From: RPRB01 sp035519675
GTDB taxonomy: Bacteria; Myxococcota; Myxococcia; Myxococcales; Myxococcaceae
NCBI GenBank assembly: GCA_035519675.1
Contig: DATIWB010000001.1
Location: forward strand, 62,001-126,000
Direction: 5' to 3'
Length of the DNA stretch: 64,000 nt
Under the pieces are notes generated by a model, which made no database searches, was not told the DNA's origin, and saw nothing but the letters and a program-made list of their open reading frames with translations. The translations under genes and the position numbers were made by a program. Shown piece by piece: positions 16,411 to 25,258 of this stretch; the stretch's first letter is position 1, and each line of letters starts with the position of its first letter.

Positions 16411-16860
16411 TCAGAGCTGGAAGCCGATCCGTCCTCCGAACGTCGCTCCGTTGTTGAGGTACGACACCTCCCCGCCCAGGAGCAGCCGTCCGAAGCGCCA
16501 GCCCGCCCCCATGCCCACGTGCACCCGGACCACGTCCCCCTTGAAGAAGAACCAGGGGCCGATGAAGCCGTCCACGTAGGCGGGGCCCACGTTCACCCGG
16601 AGCTTGAAATCGACCGGGATGCCCGCCGGAATGTCGCCCGAGGTGGTGAGAAAGAAGCCCGGCTTGAACCCGAGCTGAAACCCCGGCGCCACGCGCCAGA
16701 GCGCGTCCAGGCCGAAGCTGAAGATCCCCATCCCGGGGGACTGGGTCCAGTAGTCGGCCCCCGCGCCGAGGTCAAACTCCTGTGCCTCGGCAGCCCGGGG
16801 CGCCACTGCCAGCGCGCCCAGCAGCCCGAGGAGCAACCACCACCGTCTTCCATCTCTCAC
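16411..16860 (-). CDS. Small outer-membrane beta-barrel protein
   Basis: 149 residues from GTG 16860, with GGAGG four bases upstream. A signal peptide covers about residues 1-26 (LLLGLLGALAVAPRAAEAQ). The rest alternates hydrophobic and polar residues with many Gly and aromatics (GADYWTQSPGMGIFSFGLDA, VNVGPAYVDGFIGPWFFF, GGEVSYLNNGATFGGRIGF), and ends in a barrel-type C-terminal strand (RIGFQL). No named family is recognised. It is upstream of the deacetylase on the same strand (30-base gap), so they may be co-transcribed. Function unknown; a small OmpW/OmpA-like barrel is the best structural guess. Confidence 0.75.
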   Translation of the reverse strand: MRDGRRWWLLLGLLGALAVAPRAAEAQEFDLGAGADYWTQSPGMGIFSFGLDALWRVAPGFQLGFKPGFFLTTSGDIPAGIPVDFKLRVNVGPAYVDGFIGPWFFFKGDVVRVHVGMGAGWRFGRLLLGGEVSYLNNGATFGGRIGFQL

Positions 16861-16985
16861 GTCGCCTCCATCCGGCCCGGCCAGGGGGAGTTAGGCCCTC
16901 GGCGGGGGAGGGGCAACCTACATCCTGCTCCCCACGCGCCTCGACGCCTCCGCGCGTGCTGTCGTAAAAGTTCCACTCTCCCCCC

Positions 16986-17648
16986 GTGCCGAGAGTCGCC
17001 CTCCTGACCCTGCTGGTGTCGCTCGGCGCGGCCGCGCAGGAGGACGCCGTTCACCAGCTGGCACGCGCGTACCTCGAGGCGCTCACCGGTGCCGGGGACG
17101 ACGCCGCACGGGAGTCGCTGCTCGGTGGGGTGACGATGAACGCCTCCATCGCCACCATCGGAAGTTGGCGGATCATCGCCGAGGACCCGGTGCGCCGGGA
17201 GACGGGGGCGCTCCTGACCGCCTCCGAGATGATGTCCGAGCTCGACAAGGCGGGTCGGGCCACCCTGGCGAGCCTTCTGAATCAGTCCGGGGCACTCAGC
17301 AACGACGTCCAGGTCCGGGAGCTCTCCGAGGCCGAGGCGAACAAGCTGCTCGCCCCAACCCGCGAGCGGGCCAGCCGCTTCAACCGCACCCTGCCGGTCC
17401 TGGCGTACGTCGCCCGGGTCAGCAAGCCCGTCTACTGGCATCCCAAGAATCCCATTCGCCCGCTGCTGGCCCAGGCGGGGACGGACGGGACGTACACCCT
17501 CGAGGTCCACCGCATGACCATCGAGAGCCTCGAGGGACCGCGGAAGGAAGTGCGGCGCTGGCCGCTGCGCGTCCTCCGCTTCACCACCTCCAGGGGCCTG
17601 GACACCGGGTGGAAGATCCTCCCGGCCTCGGACTGGAACGGCGACTAG
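16986..17648 (+). CDS. Secreted protein of unknown function
   Basis: 220 residues from GTG 16986, with a short signal peptide (about residues 1-17, VALLTLLVSLGAAAQ). The mature part contains LARAYLEALTGAGDDAARES, recalling NTF2-like or nuclear-transport-fold secreted proteins, then a long helical stretch and a beta-rich end (TYTLEVHRMTIESL, GWKILPASDW). No catalytic motif is apparent and I do not recognise the family. It is divergent from the barrel protein (125-base gap) and 158 bases upstream of fadN, which has its own promoter-like sequence. Confidence 0.7.
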   Translation: MPRVALLTLLVSLGAAAQEDAVHQLARAYLEALTGAGDDAARESLLGGVTMNASIATIGSWRIIAEDPVRRETGALLTASEMMSELDKAGRATLASLLNQSGALSNDVQVRELSEAEANKLLAPTRERASRFNRTLPVLAYVARVSKPVYWHPKNPIRPLLAQAGTDGTYTLEVHRMTIESLEGPRKEVRRWPLRVLRFTTSRGLDTGWKILPASDWNGD

Positions 17649-17697
17649 CACGCAAGGGCGCCCCGGGGCCGGCCGGCCCGTAGGCCCTCGGGAGTAC

Positions 17698-17763
17698 GCG
17701 TTTCTCCTGGCGAAAACGCTGCCTTCTTGGTCCTTGTTGATTATCGAGTCAGTCGCGTAGGTT
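17698..17763 (+). promoter_or_regulatory. Candidate fadN promoter with upstream inverted repeat
   Basis: TTGTTG (17734-17739) and TAGGTT (17758-17763) are 18 bases apart and resemble -35/-10 elements; this is the most AT-rich part of the gap. Just upstream, GCGTTT (17698-17703) and AAACGC (17714-17719) form an inverted repeat with a 10-base spacer, a possible regulator site. The site differs from the palindrome in front of the VolA-like gene. Confidence 0.35.
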
Positions 17764-17806
17764 GCGCCCGACACGGCGCGTCAGCACGCCCCGAAGGAGC
17801 ACTCCG

Positions 17807-20197
17807 ATGAGCCTCATCCGAAAGGTCGCGGTCCTCGGCTCCGGCGTCATGGGGAGCGGCATCGCCGCCCACGTGGCCAACGCCGGCATCCCCGTCCTGA
17901 TGCTGGACATGGTCCCGCCGGAAGCGGGTCCAGGCGAGGACCGGAGCAAGAAGGCCTTCCGGAACAAGTTCGCGCTCGCCGGCCTGGCAAACTTGAAGAA
18001 GGCCCGGCCGGCGCCCCTCTTCACCGCCGCCGCGCTCGACCTCATCGAGGTGGGCAACTTCGAGGACGACCTGCAGCGCATCGCCGGGTGCGACTGGGTG
18101 GTGGAGGTGGTGAAGGAGGACATGGGCGTCAAGCAGGCCCTGTTCGCCAGGGTGGAGCCGCACCTCAAGCCCGGGGCGGTCATCAGCTCCAACACTTCGG
18201 GCCTCTCGGTCACCGGCATGCTCCAGGGGCGCGGCCCGGCGTTCCGGAAGAGCTTCCTGGTCACTCACTTCTTCAACCCCGTCCGGTACATGAAGCTGCT
18301 GGAGCTGGTGGCCGGCCCGGACACCGACCCCGGGGTGCTGGCCCGCATGGCCCGCTTCGGCGAGGAGACGCTGGGCAAGGGCATCGTCTGGGCGAAGGAC
18401 TCGACCAACTTCATCGCCAACCGGATCGGCACCTACGGGATGCTCCGGGTGCTGCGCGACATGCAGAAGGCGGAGCTCACCGTCGAGGAGGTGGACAAGA
18501 TCTTCGGCCCGGCGATGGGCCGACCGAAGAGCGCGGTGTTCCGCACCACCGACATCGTGGGCCTCGACACCTTCGTCCACGTCGCCCAGAACTGCTACGA
18601 CACCCTGACCCGGGACGAGGAGCGCGAGACCTTCCTGGTGCCCGAGTTCGTCAAGAAGATGGTCGCGGCGAAGATGCTCGGCGACAAGACGGGCGGCGGC
18701 TTCTACAAGAAGGTGAAGGGCAAGGACAAAGAGAGCGAGATCCAGGCGCTCGACCTGGCCACCCTCACCTACCGGCCACAGCAGAAGGTCCGCTTCGACT
18801 CGCTCGGCGCGGCCAAGGGCATCGACGACGTCCCCGAGCGCATCCGCACCGTGCTCACCGGGACCGACAAGGCAGCCAGGTTCGCCGAGCGGGTGACCCT
18901 GGACACGCTGGCCTATGCCAGCCGCCGCATCCCGGAGATCTCCGACGACCTGGTGAACATCGACCGGGCGCTCCGCTGGGGCTTCGCCTGGGACCTGGGA
19001 CCCTTCCAGGTCTGGGACGCCTACGGGGTGCGCAAGGGCGTGGAGCGGATGAAGGAGCTGGGCCTGAAGCCCGCCGCCTGGGTGGAGCAGATGCTCGCCT
19101 CGGGACGGGAGAGCTTCTACGCCGTCGACGGGACCAGGGACACCGCCTGGGACATCCCGGCGAAGAAGCCGGCCCTGGTGAAGGAGAACCCCCGCACCCT
19201 GCGCGTCGAGCACCTCCGCCGGGGGAACAAGCGGCTGGAAGGGAACGACAGCGCGAGCATCTGGGACATGGGCGACGGGGCGCTGCTGCTCGAGTTCCAC
19301 ACCAAGATGAACTCCATCGACGACGGCATCGTCGCGATGATGAACAAGGCCCTCGACCGCGCCGAGGCGTCCGCCCGCGGGCTGGTCATCGGCAACGACG
19401 GGGTGAACTTCTCCGCCGGCGCCAACATCATGGCCCTGCTGATGGCCATCAAGAGCGACGACCTGGCCTCGGTGGAGAAGCTGGTGGCGGACTTCCAGGC
19501 GGCCAATCAGCGGATGCGGTACAGCCCCATCCCGGTGGTGGCCGCGCCGTTCGGCCTCACCCTGGGCGGCGGGGCCGAGGTGACGATGGGTGCCAACGCC
19601 ATCCAGGCGGCGGCCGAGCTGTACATGGGCCTGGTCGAGGTGGGGGTGGGCCTCATCCCGGGGGGCGGGGGCAACCTCCAGCTGCTCCGGAATCTCTACG
19701 GCCCGTTCGCCACCGACCGCGACTTCGACCCGCTGCCCTTCCTGAAGAAGCTGTTCCTCACCATCGGCACGGCGAAGGTGGCCACCTCGGCAGAGGAGGC
19801 CCGGGACCTCGGCTTCGTCGGGCGCGCCGACGGCATCAGCCTCAACCGCGACTTCCTCCTCAGCGACGCCAAGGCGCGGGTGCTGGGGATGGCGGACTCG
19901 GGATTCCGGCCGCCGCGGCCCACCCACTTCCGCCTCCCCGGCCGGAGCGGCGCGGCGACGGTGGACATGATGCTCTACGACATGCAGGTGAACAACCAGA
20001 TCTCCGAGTACGACCGGCACATCGGCCAGAAGCTCGCCCACGTCATCACCGGCGGGGACGTCTCGGCGTTCAGCCCGGTGAACGAGCAGCACCTGCTCGA
20101 CCTGGAGCGCGAGGCCTTCCTCTCGCTCTGCGGCGAGGAGAAGACCCAGGACCGGATTGCCCAGATGCTGGAGACGGGAAAGCCGCTCCGGAACTAG
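17807..20197 (+). CDS. fadN: 3-hydroxyacyl-CoA dehydrogenase / enoyl-CoA hydratase fusion (FadN type)
   Basis: Bifunctional beta-oxidation enzyme: hydrates enoyl-CoA and oxidises 3-hydroxyacyl-CoA with NAD. The ATG at 17807 (GAAGGAG upstream) gives 796 residues, close to FadN of Bacillus. The dehydrogenase is N-terminal: NAD-binding VAVLGSGVMGSGIAAHVA near residue 7, then SNTSGLSV, THFFNPVRYMKLLELV, KDSTNFIANRIG. The hydratase/isomerase (crotonase) domain is C-terminal from about residue 480: RGLVIGNDGVNFSAGANI and PFGLTLGGGAEVTM, GLVEVGVGLIPGGGG. This is the reverse of the FadB/FadJ order. fadA follows 20 bases later, making the complete fadN-fadA pair. Confidence 0.93.
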   Translation: MSLIRKVAVLGSGVMGSGIAAHVANAGIPVLMLDMVPPEAGPGEDRSKKAFRNKFALAGLANLKKARPAPLFTAAALDLIEVGNFEDDLQRIAGCDWVVEVVKEDMGVKQALFARVEPHLKPGAVISSNTSGLSVTGMLQGRGPAFRKSFLVTHFFNPVRYMKLLELVAGPDTDPGVLARMARFGEETLGKGIVWAKDSTNFIANRIGTYGMLRVLRDMQKAELTVEEVDKIFGPAMGRPKSAVFRTTDIVGLDTFVHVAQNCYDTLTRDEERETFLVPEFVKKMVAAKMLGDKTGGGFYKKVKGKDKESEIQALDLATLTYRPQQKVRFDSLGAAKGIDDVPERIRTVLTGTDKAARFAERVTLDTLAYASRRIPEISDDLVNIDRALRWGFAWDLGPFQVWDAYGVRKGVERMKELGLKPAAWVEQMLASGRESFYAVDGTRDTAWDIPAKKPALVKENPRTLRVEHLRRGNKRLEGNDSASIWDMGDGALLLEFHTKMNSIDDGIVAMMNKALDRAEASARGLVIGNDGVNFSAGANIMALLMAIKSDDLASVEKLVADFQAANQRMRYSPIPVVAAPFGLTLGGGAEVTMGANAIQAAAELYMGLVEVGVGLIPGGGGNLQLLRNLYGPFATDRDFDPLPFLKKLFLTIGTAKVATSAEEARDLGFVGRADGISLNRDFLLSDAKARVLGMADSGFRPPRPTHFRLPGRSGAATVDMMLYDMQVNNQISEYDRHIGQKLAHVITGGDVSAFSPVNEQHLLDLEREAFLSLCGEEKTQDRIAQMLETGKPLRN

Positions 20198-20217
20198 AGC
20201 GTTAGGAGAACCAGACC

Positions 20218-21387
20218 ATGGCTTCCCGAGTCGTCATCGCCAGCGCCGTTCGCACCCCCTTCACCCGCGCGCTCAAGGGCGAGTTCAAGGACACCCGTCC
20301 CGATACCCTGGCCGCCGAGGCCATCCGCGCCGCCGTCTCCGCCGTGCCCGGGCTCCAGCCGTCCGCGGTGGAGGACGTGGTGCTCGGCTGCGCGATGCCC
20401 GAGGCCGAGCAGGGCATGAACGTTGCCCGGCAGGCCGCGCTCCTCGCCGGACTGCCGGACAGCGTGCCGGCCATGACCATCAACCGCTTCTGCAGCTCGG
20501 GCGTGCAGTCCATCGCCCAGGTGGCCCAGTCGATCGCCGCGGGGATGTACGACGTCGCGGTGGCCGGCGGCACCGAGTCGATGAGCATGGTTCCGATGGG
20601 CGGGAACAAGGTCTCCGCCAATCCCGAGCTCATGGAGAGATACCCGGAAGTCTACACCTCGATGGGCGCCACCGCGGAGAACGTGGCCCGGCGCTTCGAG
20701 GTGAGCCGGGCCGACCAGGACGCCTTCGCCTGCGAGAGCCAGCGGCGCGCCGCCGAGGCCCGCAGGAAGGGCATCTTCAAGGAGGAGATCATCCCGGTGA
20801 AGACCGAGGTGTTCGACGACGGCGGGACGCCGCACGAGGTGACCGTCACCGAGGACACCATCCTCCGCCCCGACACCACGCTGGAGGGCCTGACCAAGCT
20901 GAAGCCGGCCTTCAACCCCCAGGGGACGGTCACCGCGGGCAACGCCTCGCCCCTGACCGACGGGGCCGGCGCGGCGGTGGTGATGTCCGAGGAGAAGGCG
21001 AAGGCGCTGGGGGTGAAGCCACTCGGGTACTTCATCGACTTCCAGGTGGCCGGGGTGCCCCCGGAGATCATGGGCATCGGCCCGGTTCCCGCGGTGCGGA
21101 AGCTCCTGGCGAAGAACAAGCTCGAGGTGAAGGACATCGACGTCTTCGAGCTGAACGAGGCCTTCGCCGCACAGGCGCTGTACTGCATCCGCGAGCTGGG
21201 CATCGACCGGGCGAAGGTGAATCCCAACGGCGGCGCCATCGCCCTCGGGCACCCGCTGGGCGTCTCCGGCACGCGGATGACCGCCACCCTGCTCCGGGAG
21301 CTGAAGCGGCGCGGCGGCCGGTACGGGGTGGTGACGATGTGCATCGGAGGAGGGATGGGCGCGGCGGCACTCTTCGAGGCCGCCTGA
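20218..21387 (+). CDS. fadA: Acetyl-CoA acyltransferase (3-ketoacyl-CoA thiolase)
   Basis: Thiolytic last step of beta-oxidation, releasing acetyl-CoA. 389 residues from ATG 20218, with TAGGAGAA just upstream. Catalytic residues are visible: nucleophile Cys in TINRFCSSGVQS (near residue 88), His in NPNGGAIALGHPLGVSG (near residue 345) and Cys in MCIGGGMG near the C-terminus. NEAFAAQAL is the fourth thiolase block. The thiolase pairs with FadN upstream (20-base gap), and its TGA overlaps the ATG of the prolyl oligopeptidase, so the three genes form one operon. Confidence 0.95.
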   Translation: MASRVVIASAVRTPFTRALKGEFKDTRPDTLAAEAIRAAVSAVPGLQPSAVEDVVLGCAMPEAEQGMNVARQAALLAGLPDSVPAMTINRFCSSGVQSIAQVAQSIAAGMYDVAVAGGTESMSMVPMGGNKVSANPELMERYPEVYTSMGATAENVARRFEVSRADQDAFACESQRRAAEARRKGIFKEEIIPVKTEVFDDGGTPHEVTVTEDTILRPDTTLEGLTKLKPAFNPQGTVTAGNASPLTDGAGAAVVMSEEKAKALGVKPLGYFIDFQVAGVPPEIMGIGPVPAVRKLLAKNKLEVKDIDVFELNEAFAAQALYCIRELGIDRAKVNPNGGAIALGHPLGVSGTRMTATLLRELKRRGGRYGVVTMCIGGGMGAAALFEAA

Positions 21388-23567
21388 TGCGGGCCGCCCT
21401 CCTGGCGACCCTCCCCATCGCGCTGATCGCCTGCTCGCACGGTGGCCCCGCTGCCACCCCGGGGGTCAGCGCTCAGGCCTTGGCTGCGGCAACCGCGGAC
21501 GCAGGCGTCGCGCTCGTCTACCCGGTCGCGCGGAAGGTCGACGTGGTCGACGACTTTCACGGGACGAAGGTGGCCGACCCGTACCGCTGGCTCGAGGATC
21601 CCTCGAGCCCCGGCTACCGGGAGTGGATCGACGCCGAGAACACGCTCACCGAGCGTTTCCTCTCCGGCATCCCGGCCCGCGCGCCGCTGCGTGAGCGGCT
21701 GACCGCGCTCTGGGATTACGAGCGGTACGAGGTGCCTTTCCGCGAGGGCAACCGCGTCTTCTTCGAGCGCAATACCGGTCTCCAGGCCCAGAGCGTGCTC
21801 TACGTGGTGGACCTGCCCCGGTTCGAGCCCCGGGTCCTGCTGGATCCCAACACCCTGAGCAAGGATGGGACGGTGGCGCTGGCCGGGAGCGACGTTTCCC
21901 GTGACGGCGCGCTGCTCGCCTACGGGGTGGCCGAGGCCGGGAGCGACTGGGTGGAGTGGCGCGTCCGCAAGGTCGACACCGGCGAGGACCTGAGCGACCG
22001 GATCCGCTGGACCAAGACCGACTCGGTGGCCTGGACCCCTGACGGACGCGGCTTCTTCTACCCCCGCTACGACGCCCCCGGGGAGCAGGCCGTGCTCCGG
22101 GACGTGAACCGGCTGGAGAGGGTCTACTTTCACCGGCTGGGAACCTCGCAGTCGGCCGACAGGCTGATCTTCGAGCGCAAGGACCATCCAGACTGGTTCG
22201 TGGCGCCGGTGGTCTCCGACGACGGGCGATGGCTGGTGGTCCACGTCTTCCAGGGGGACGACCCCCGGAACGGGGTCTTCGTCCAGGACCTTCGCCAGCG
22301 CGGCGCGACGCTGCGCTCGCTGGCCAGCGTGCTCGAGGGCCAGGTTCGCTTCGTGGGGAGCCAGGGACCGGTGCTGTGGTTCCAGACCACGCTGGACGCG
22401 CCCCGCGGGAAGCTGGTGGCGGTCGACATGAGGGCGCCGGACCGCGCGCGATGGAGGACGCTGGTCTCCGAGACCGAGGCCCGGCTGGACACCGTGGCGG
22501 CGGTCGGCCGGCGCTTCGTCCTCCACTACCTCCAGGACGCGCACAGCGCGATCGAGATCCACGGCCTCGACGGAAAGCTCCAGCAGACGCTGAAGGTCCC
22601 GGCGATGGGCACGGCGAAGGGCTTCACCGGCCGGCTCACCCAGGACGAGAGCTACCTCTCCTTCCAGACCTATGCCTCGCCGCCGGCCATCCTCCGCCTC
22701 GAGCCGGAGAGCGGCGACCTGCGGGTCTTCCGGGCGCCCCAGCTGAAGTTCGAGCCCAGCGAGTTCGAGAGCAAGCAGGTCTTCTACGCCAGCAAGGACG
22801 GCACCCGGGTGCCGATGACCCTCACCTTCCGCAAGGGCAGCACCCCGGACGGACAGCGTCCGGTGTTGCTCTACGGCTACGGCGGGTTCGACATCTCCCT
22901 GACCCCGGAGTTCGCCCCCGCCTGGCTGGCGTGGATGGAGCGTGGCGGGGTGCTCGCGGTCCCCAACCTCCGCGGTGGCGGCGAGTACGGCGAGGCCTGG
23001 CATCGCGCCGGGATTCTCCTGAAGAAGCAGAACGTGTTCGACGACTTCATCGCTGCCGCGGAGTGGCTGGTGAGGGAGCGCTGGACGCAGCCGTCGCGGC
23101 TGGCCATCGAGGGCGGCTCCAACGGTGGCCTCCTGGTGGGCGCGGTGATGACCCAGCGCCCGGAGCTGTTCGGCTGCGCGCTGCCCATCGTGGGCGTGAT
23201 GGACATGCTGCGCTTCCAGAAGTTCACCATCGGCTGGGGCTGGGCCTCGGACTACGGGACGTCGGACGACCCCGAGCAGTTCAAGGCGCTCCACGCCTAC
23301 TCGCCGCTGCACAACCTCAAGCCGGGGACGGCCTACCCGCCCACCCTGGTCATGACCGCGGACCACGACGATCGGGTGGTCCCGGCGCACAGCTTCAAGT
23401 TCGCCGCCGCGCTCCAGGCTGCGCAGGCCGGCCCGGCGCCGGTGCTGATCCGGATCGAGACCCGCGCCGGCCACTCTGCGGGAAAGCCGACCACCAAGAA
23501 GATCGAGGAGGCGGCGGACATGCTCGCCTTCGCCACCTGGGCGCTCGGCCAGCCCGGCGGGCGCTGA
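21387..23567 (+). CDS. Prolyl oligopeptidase lipoprotein (S9A family)
   Basis: Serine peptidase that cleaves short peptides after proline. ATG 21387 overlaps the fadA stop (TGATG). 726 residues: a signal peptide with lipobox LIAC (C15), then DFHGTKVADPYRWLEDPSSP, the N-terminal hallmark, a seven-bladed propeller (about residues 90-440) and the catalytic domain. Ser in GGSNGGLLVGA near residue 577, Asp in DHDDRVVP near residue 659, His in RAGHSAGKPT near residue 695; the block RGGGEYGEAWH is also diagnostic. Placement with fatty-acid oxidation genes is unusual; use of external peptides and lipids together (predation or scavenging) is an inference. Confidence 0.93.
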   Translation: MRAALLATLPIALIACSHGGPAATPGVSAQALAAATADAGVALVYPVARKVDVVDDFHGTKVADPYRWLEDPSSPGYREWIDAENTLTERFLSGIPARAPLRERLTALWDYERYEVPFREGNRVFFERNTGLQAQSVLYVVDLPRFEPRVLLDPNTLSKDGTVALAGSDVSRDGALLAYGVAEAGSDWVEWRVRKVDTGEDLSDRIRWTKTDSVAWTPDGRGFFYPRYDAPGEQAVLRDVNRLERVYFHRLGTSQSADRLIFERKDHPDWFVAPVVSDDGRWLVVHVFQGDDPRNGVFVQDLRQRGATLRSLASVLEGQVRFVGSQGPVLWFQTTLDAPRGKLVAVDMRAPDRARWRTLVSETEARLDTVAAVGRRFVLHYLQDAHSAIEIHGLDGKLQQTLKVPAMGTAKGFTGRLTQDESYLSFQTYASPPAILRLEPESGDLRVFRAPQLKFEPSEFESKQVFYASKDGTRVPMTLTFRKGSTPDGQRPVLLYGYGGFDISLTPEFAPAWLAWMERGGVLAVPNLRGGGEYGEAWHRAGILLKKQNVFDDFIAAAEWLVRERWTQPSRLAIEGGSNGGLLVGAVMTQRPELFGCALPIVGVMDMLRFQKFTIGWGWASDYGTSDDPEQFKALHAYSPLHNLKPGTAYPPTLVMTADHDDRVVPAHSFKFAAALQAAQAGPAPVLIRIETRAGHSAGKPTTKKIEEAADMLAFATWALGQPGGR

Positions 23568-23608
23568 GCGGGGCCCGGCACCAGCGGGCGGGCCAGTGAC
23601 GGTCGCGC

Positions 23609-25204
23609 TCAGGCCGCAGCGTCGAGCTCCGGGGGGCGACCCTCGGACGCCGGCACCGGCGGCACGTAGGGCCAGCCTGGCAGCCCCTCCCGGCCCATGG
23701 CCTTCGCCAGGTAGTCCGCGGCGATGTTCGCGCTCTCCATGATGGTGAGCAGGCCGCTGCCGGGGTGCGTCCCGCCGCCCACCCAGTAGAGCCCCTCGAC
23801 CTCTGGGTTCTTCACCTTCGGCCGGAGCGGCCCGAGCTGCAGCCAGCTGTGGGCGAGGTTGAACACCGCCCCCCGGAAGACGTTGAAGTCGTCGCGCCAG
23901 GTCTCGGCGGTGAAGGTCCGCCGCGCCCGGATGTGCCGGGCCACGTCGTGCATCCCCACCTTCGAGAGCCAGCCCGGGACCCGCTCGGCCAGCACCCGCT
24001 CCGTCCGTGCCCAGTCCACCAGCTGGTGGGTGTTGGGCGTGGGGACCAGGACGTACAGCGTGGAGTGCCCCGCCGGCGCGCCGCCCGGATCGGTGACGCA
24101 GGGGTTGCAGACGTAGAACGGGGGGTCCTCCTCGTCGACGAACCGGTCCTCGAGCGTGGCGACGTCGGTGCGCCGGGCGGCGTTCGACAGGTAGACGAGG
24201 TGGTGCGGCAGGTCGTCCCAGCGCCGGTCGAGGCCGAGGTAGAGCATGAAGGTGCTGCACGAGTACCGGGAACCCTCGAGCGCCCGGTCACTGAGCCGGG
24301 TTCCGTCCCGCCAATCCGGGTCCACCAGCCGCGTCGCCGCGTAGGGCAGGTCGGCGTTGATCACCACCGCGTCGGCCTCGATGCGCTCCCCGCTGGCCAG
24401 CTCGACCCCCCGGGTGTGCGCCGCGTCGATCCACACCTGCCGGACCGGGCTGGAGAAGCGGAATCGCGCGCCCAGGTCCTCGGCGCAACGCTGCATGCCG
24501 CGGGCGAGCTGCCGGAAGCCGCCCTGGACGTGCCACACCCCGAAGGCCAGCTCGAGGTAGGGGATGACCGAGAAGACGCTGGAGCACGTCGTCGGGTGCA
24601 GCCCGAGGTACTTCGAGGGATAGGCCAGCGCGTACGTCACCCGGTCGTCGTGGAAGACCTCGTCCAGGTGCGCGTAGAGGCTCTGCCAGGGCTTGAAGCG
24701 CAGGGCCGGCAGGAGCCGCCAGGGCGCGTAGTACCCGAGGTTCCCGGCCGGGGTGGCCATGAACCGCTCGTAGGCGATGGCGTACTTGTCCCGGCTGAGC
24801 TCCATCCAGCCGCGCATCGCCATCGGGAGCCGCCGGTCCAGCCTGGCGAGCGAGGCTTCGAAGCGGTCCTGGTGCCTCGAGGTGTCCAGCTGGGTGCCGT
24901 CCCAGAAGTGCACCCGGGTGTTGGGATCCACCGGAACGAGCGTCAGGTAGTCCCCGATGCGCTTGCCGGAGCGGGCGAAGATGCGCTCGAGCACGCCGGG
25001 GAGCTGGAGGATGGAGGGGCCGGTGTCCAGCGCGTACTCGCCGCGCTCGCCCAGGGTGAGACCCTTCATCCGGCCACCGGGGATGGGGTCCTTCTCCACC
25101 ACCGTGACCTCGAGCCCCAGCCCGGCGAGGTTGATCGCCGCGGCCAGGCCGCCAGGTCCCGCTCCCACGACCACCACCCGCTTCGGGCCGCTCGTCGTCC
25201 CCAT
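23609..25204 (-). CDS. CrtI-type FAD-dependent desaturase (phytoene desaturase superfamily)
   Basis: 531 residues starting ATG 25204. N-terminal FAD-binding motif VVVVGAGPGGLAAAINLAG (residues 10-28), then VVEKDPIPGGRMKG. DTGPSILQLPGVLERIF, FSVIPYLELAFGVWHVQGG and C-terminal LYWVGGGTHPGSGLLTIMES are typical of CrtI/CrtN-like carotenoid and diapocarotenoid desaturases and related ketolases/oxidases. No phytoene synthase, GGPP synthase or other carotenoid gene is nearby, so the substrate is open (phytoene, squalene-type or an apocarotenoid). It ends 42 bases from the convergent prolyl oligopeptidase and follows rmuC by 54 bases on the same strand. Confidence 0.88.
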   Translation of the reverse strand: MGTTSGPKRVVVVGAGPGGLAAAINLAGLGLEVTVVEKDPIPGGRMKGLTLGERGEYALDTGPSILQLPGVLERIFARSGKRIGDYLTLVPVDPNTRVHFWDGTQLDTSRHQDRFEASLARLDRRLPMAMRGWMELSRDKYAIAYERFMATPAGNLGYYAPWRLLPALRFKPWQSLYAHLDEVFHDDRVTYALAYPSKYLGLHPTTCSSVFSVIPYLELAFGVWHVQGGFRQLARGMQRCAEDLGARFRFSSPVRQVWIDAAHTRGVELASGERIEADAVVINADLPYAATRLVDPDWRDGTRLSDRALEGSRYSCSTFMLYLGLDRRWDDLPHHLVYLSNAARRTDVATLEDRFVDEEDPPFYVCNPCVTDPGGAPAGHSTLYVLVPTPNTHQLVDWARTERVLAERVPGWLSKVGMHDVARHIRARRTFTAETWRDDFNVFRGAVFNLAHSWLQLGPLRPKVKNPEVEGLYWVGGGTHPGSGLLTIMESANIAADYLAKAMGREGLPGWPYVPPVPASEGRPPELDAAA

Positions 25205-25258
25205 CGCCGGCCGGACTCTTAGCGCGTCGAGGCGGGCGGCGCTGCTGCCGCGAGCCGG

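Noticed and set aside
20652..24260. Minus-strand open frame of about 1200 codons opposite fadA and the peptidase
   Set aside because: It crosses three real genes and has no recognisable domain; it is a codon-bias shadow.
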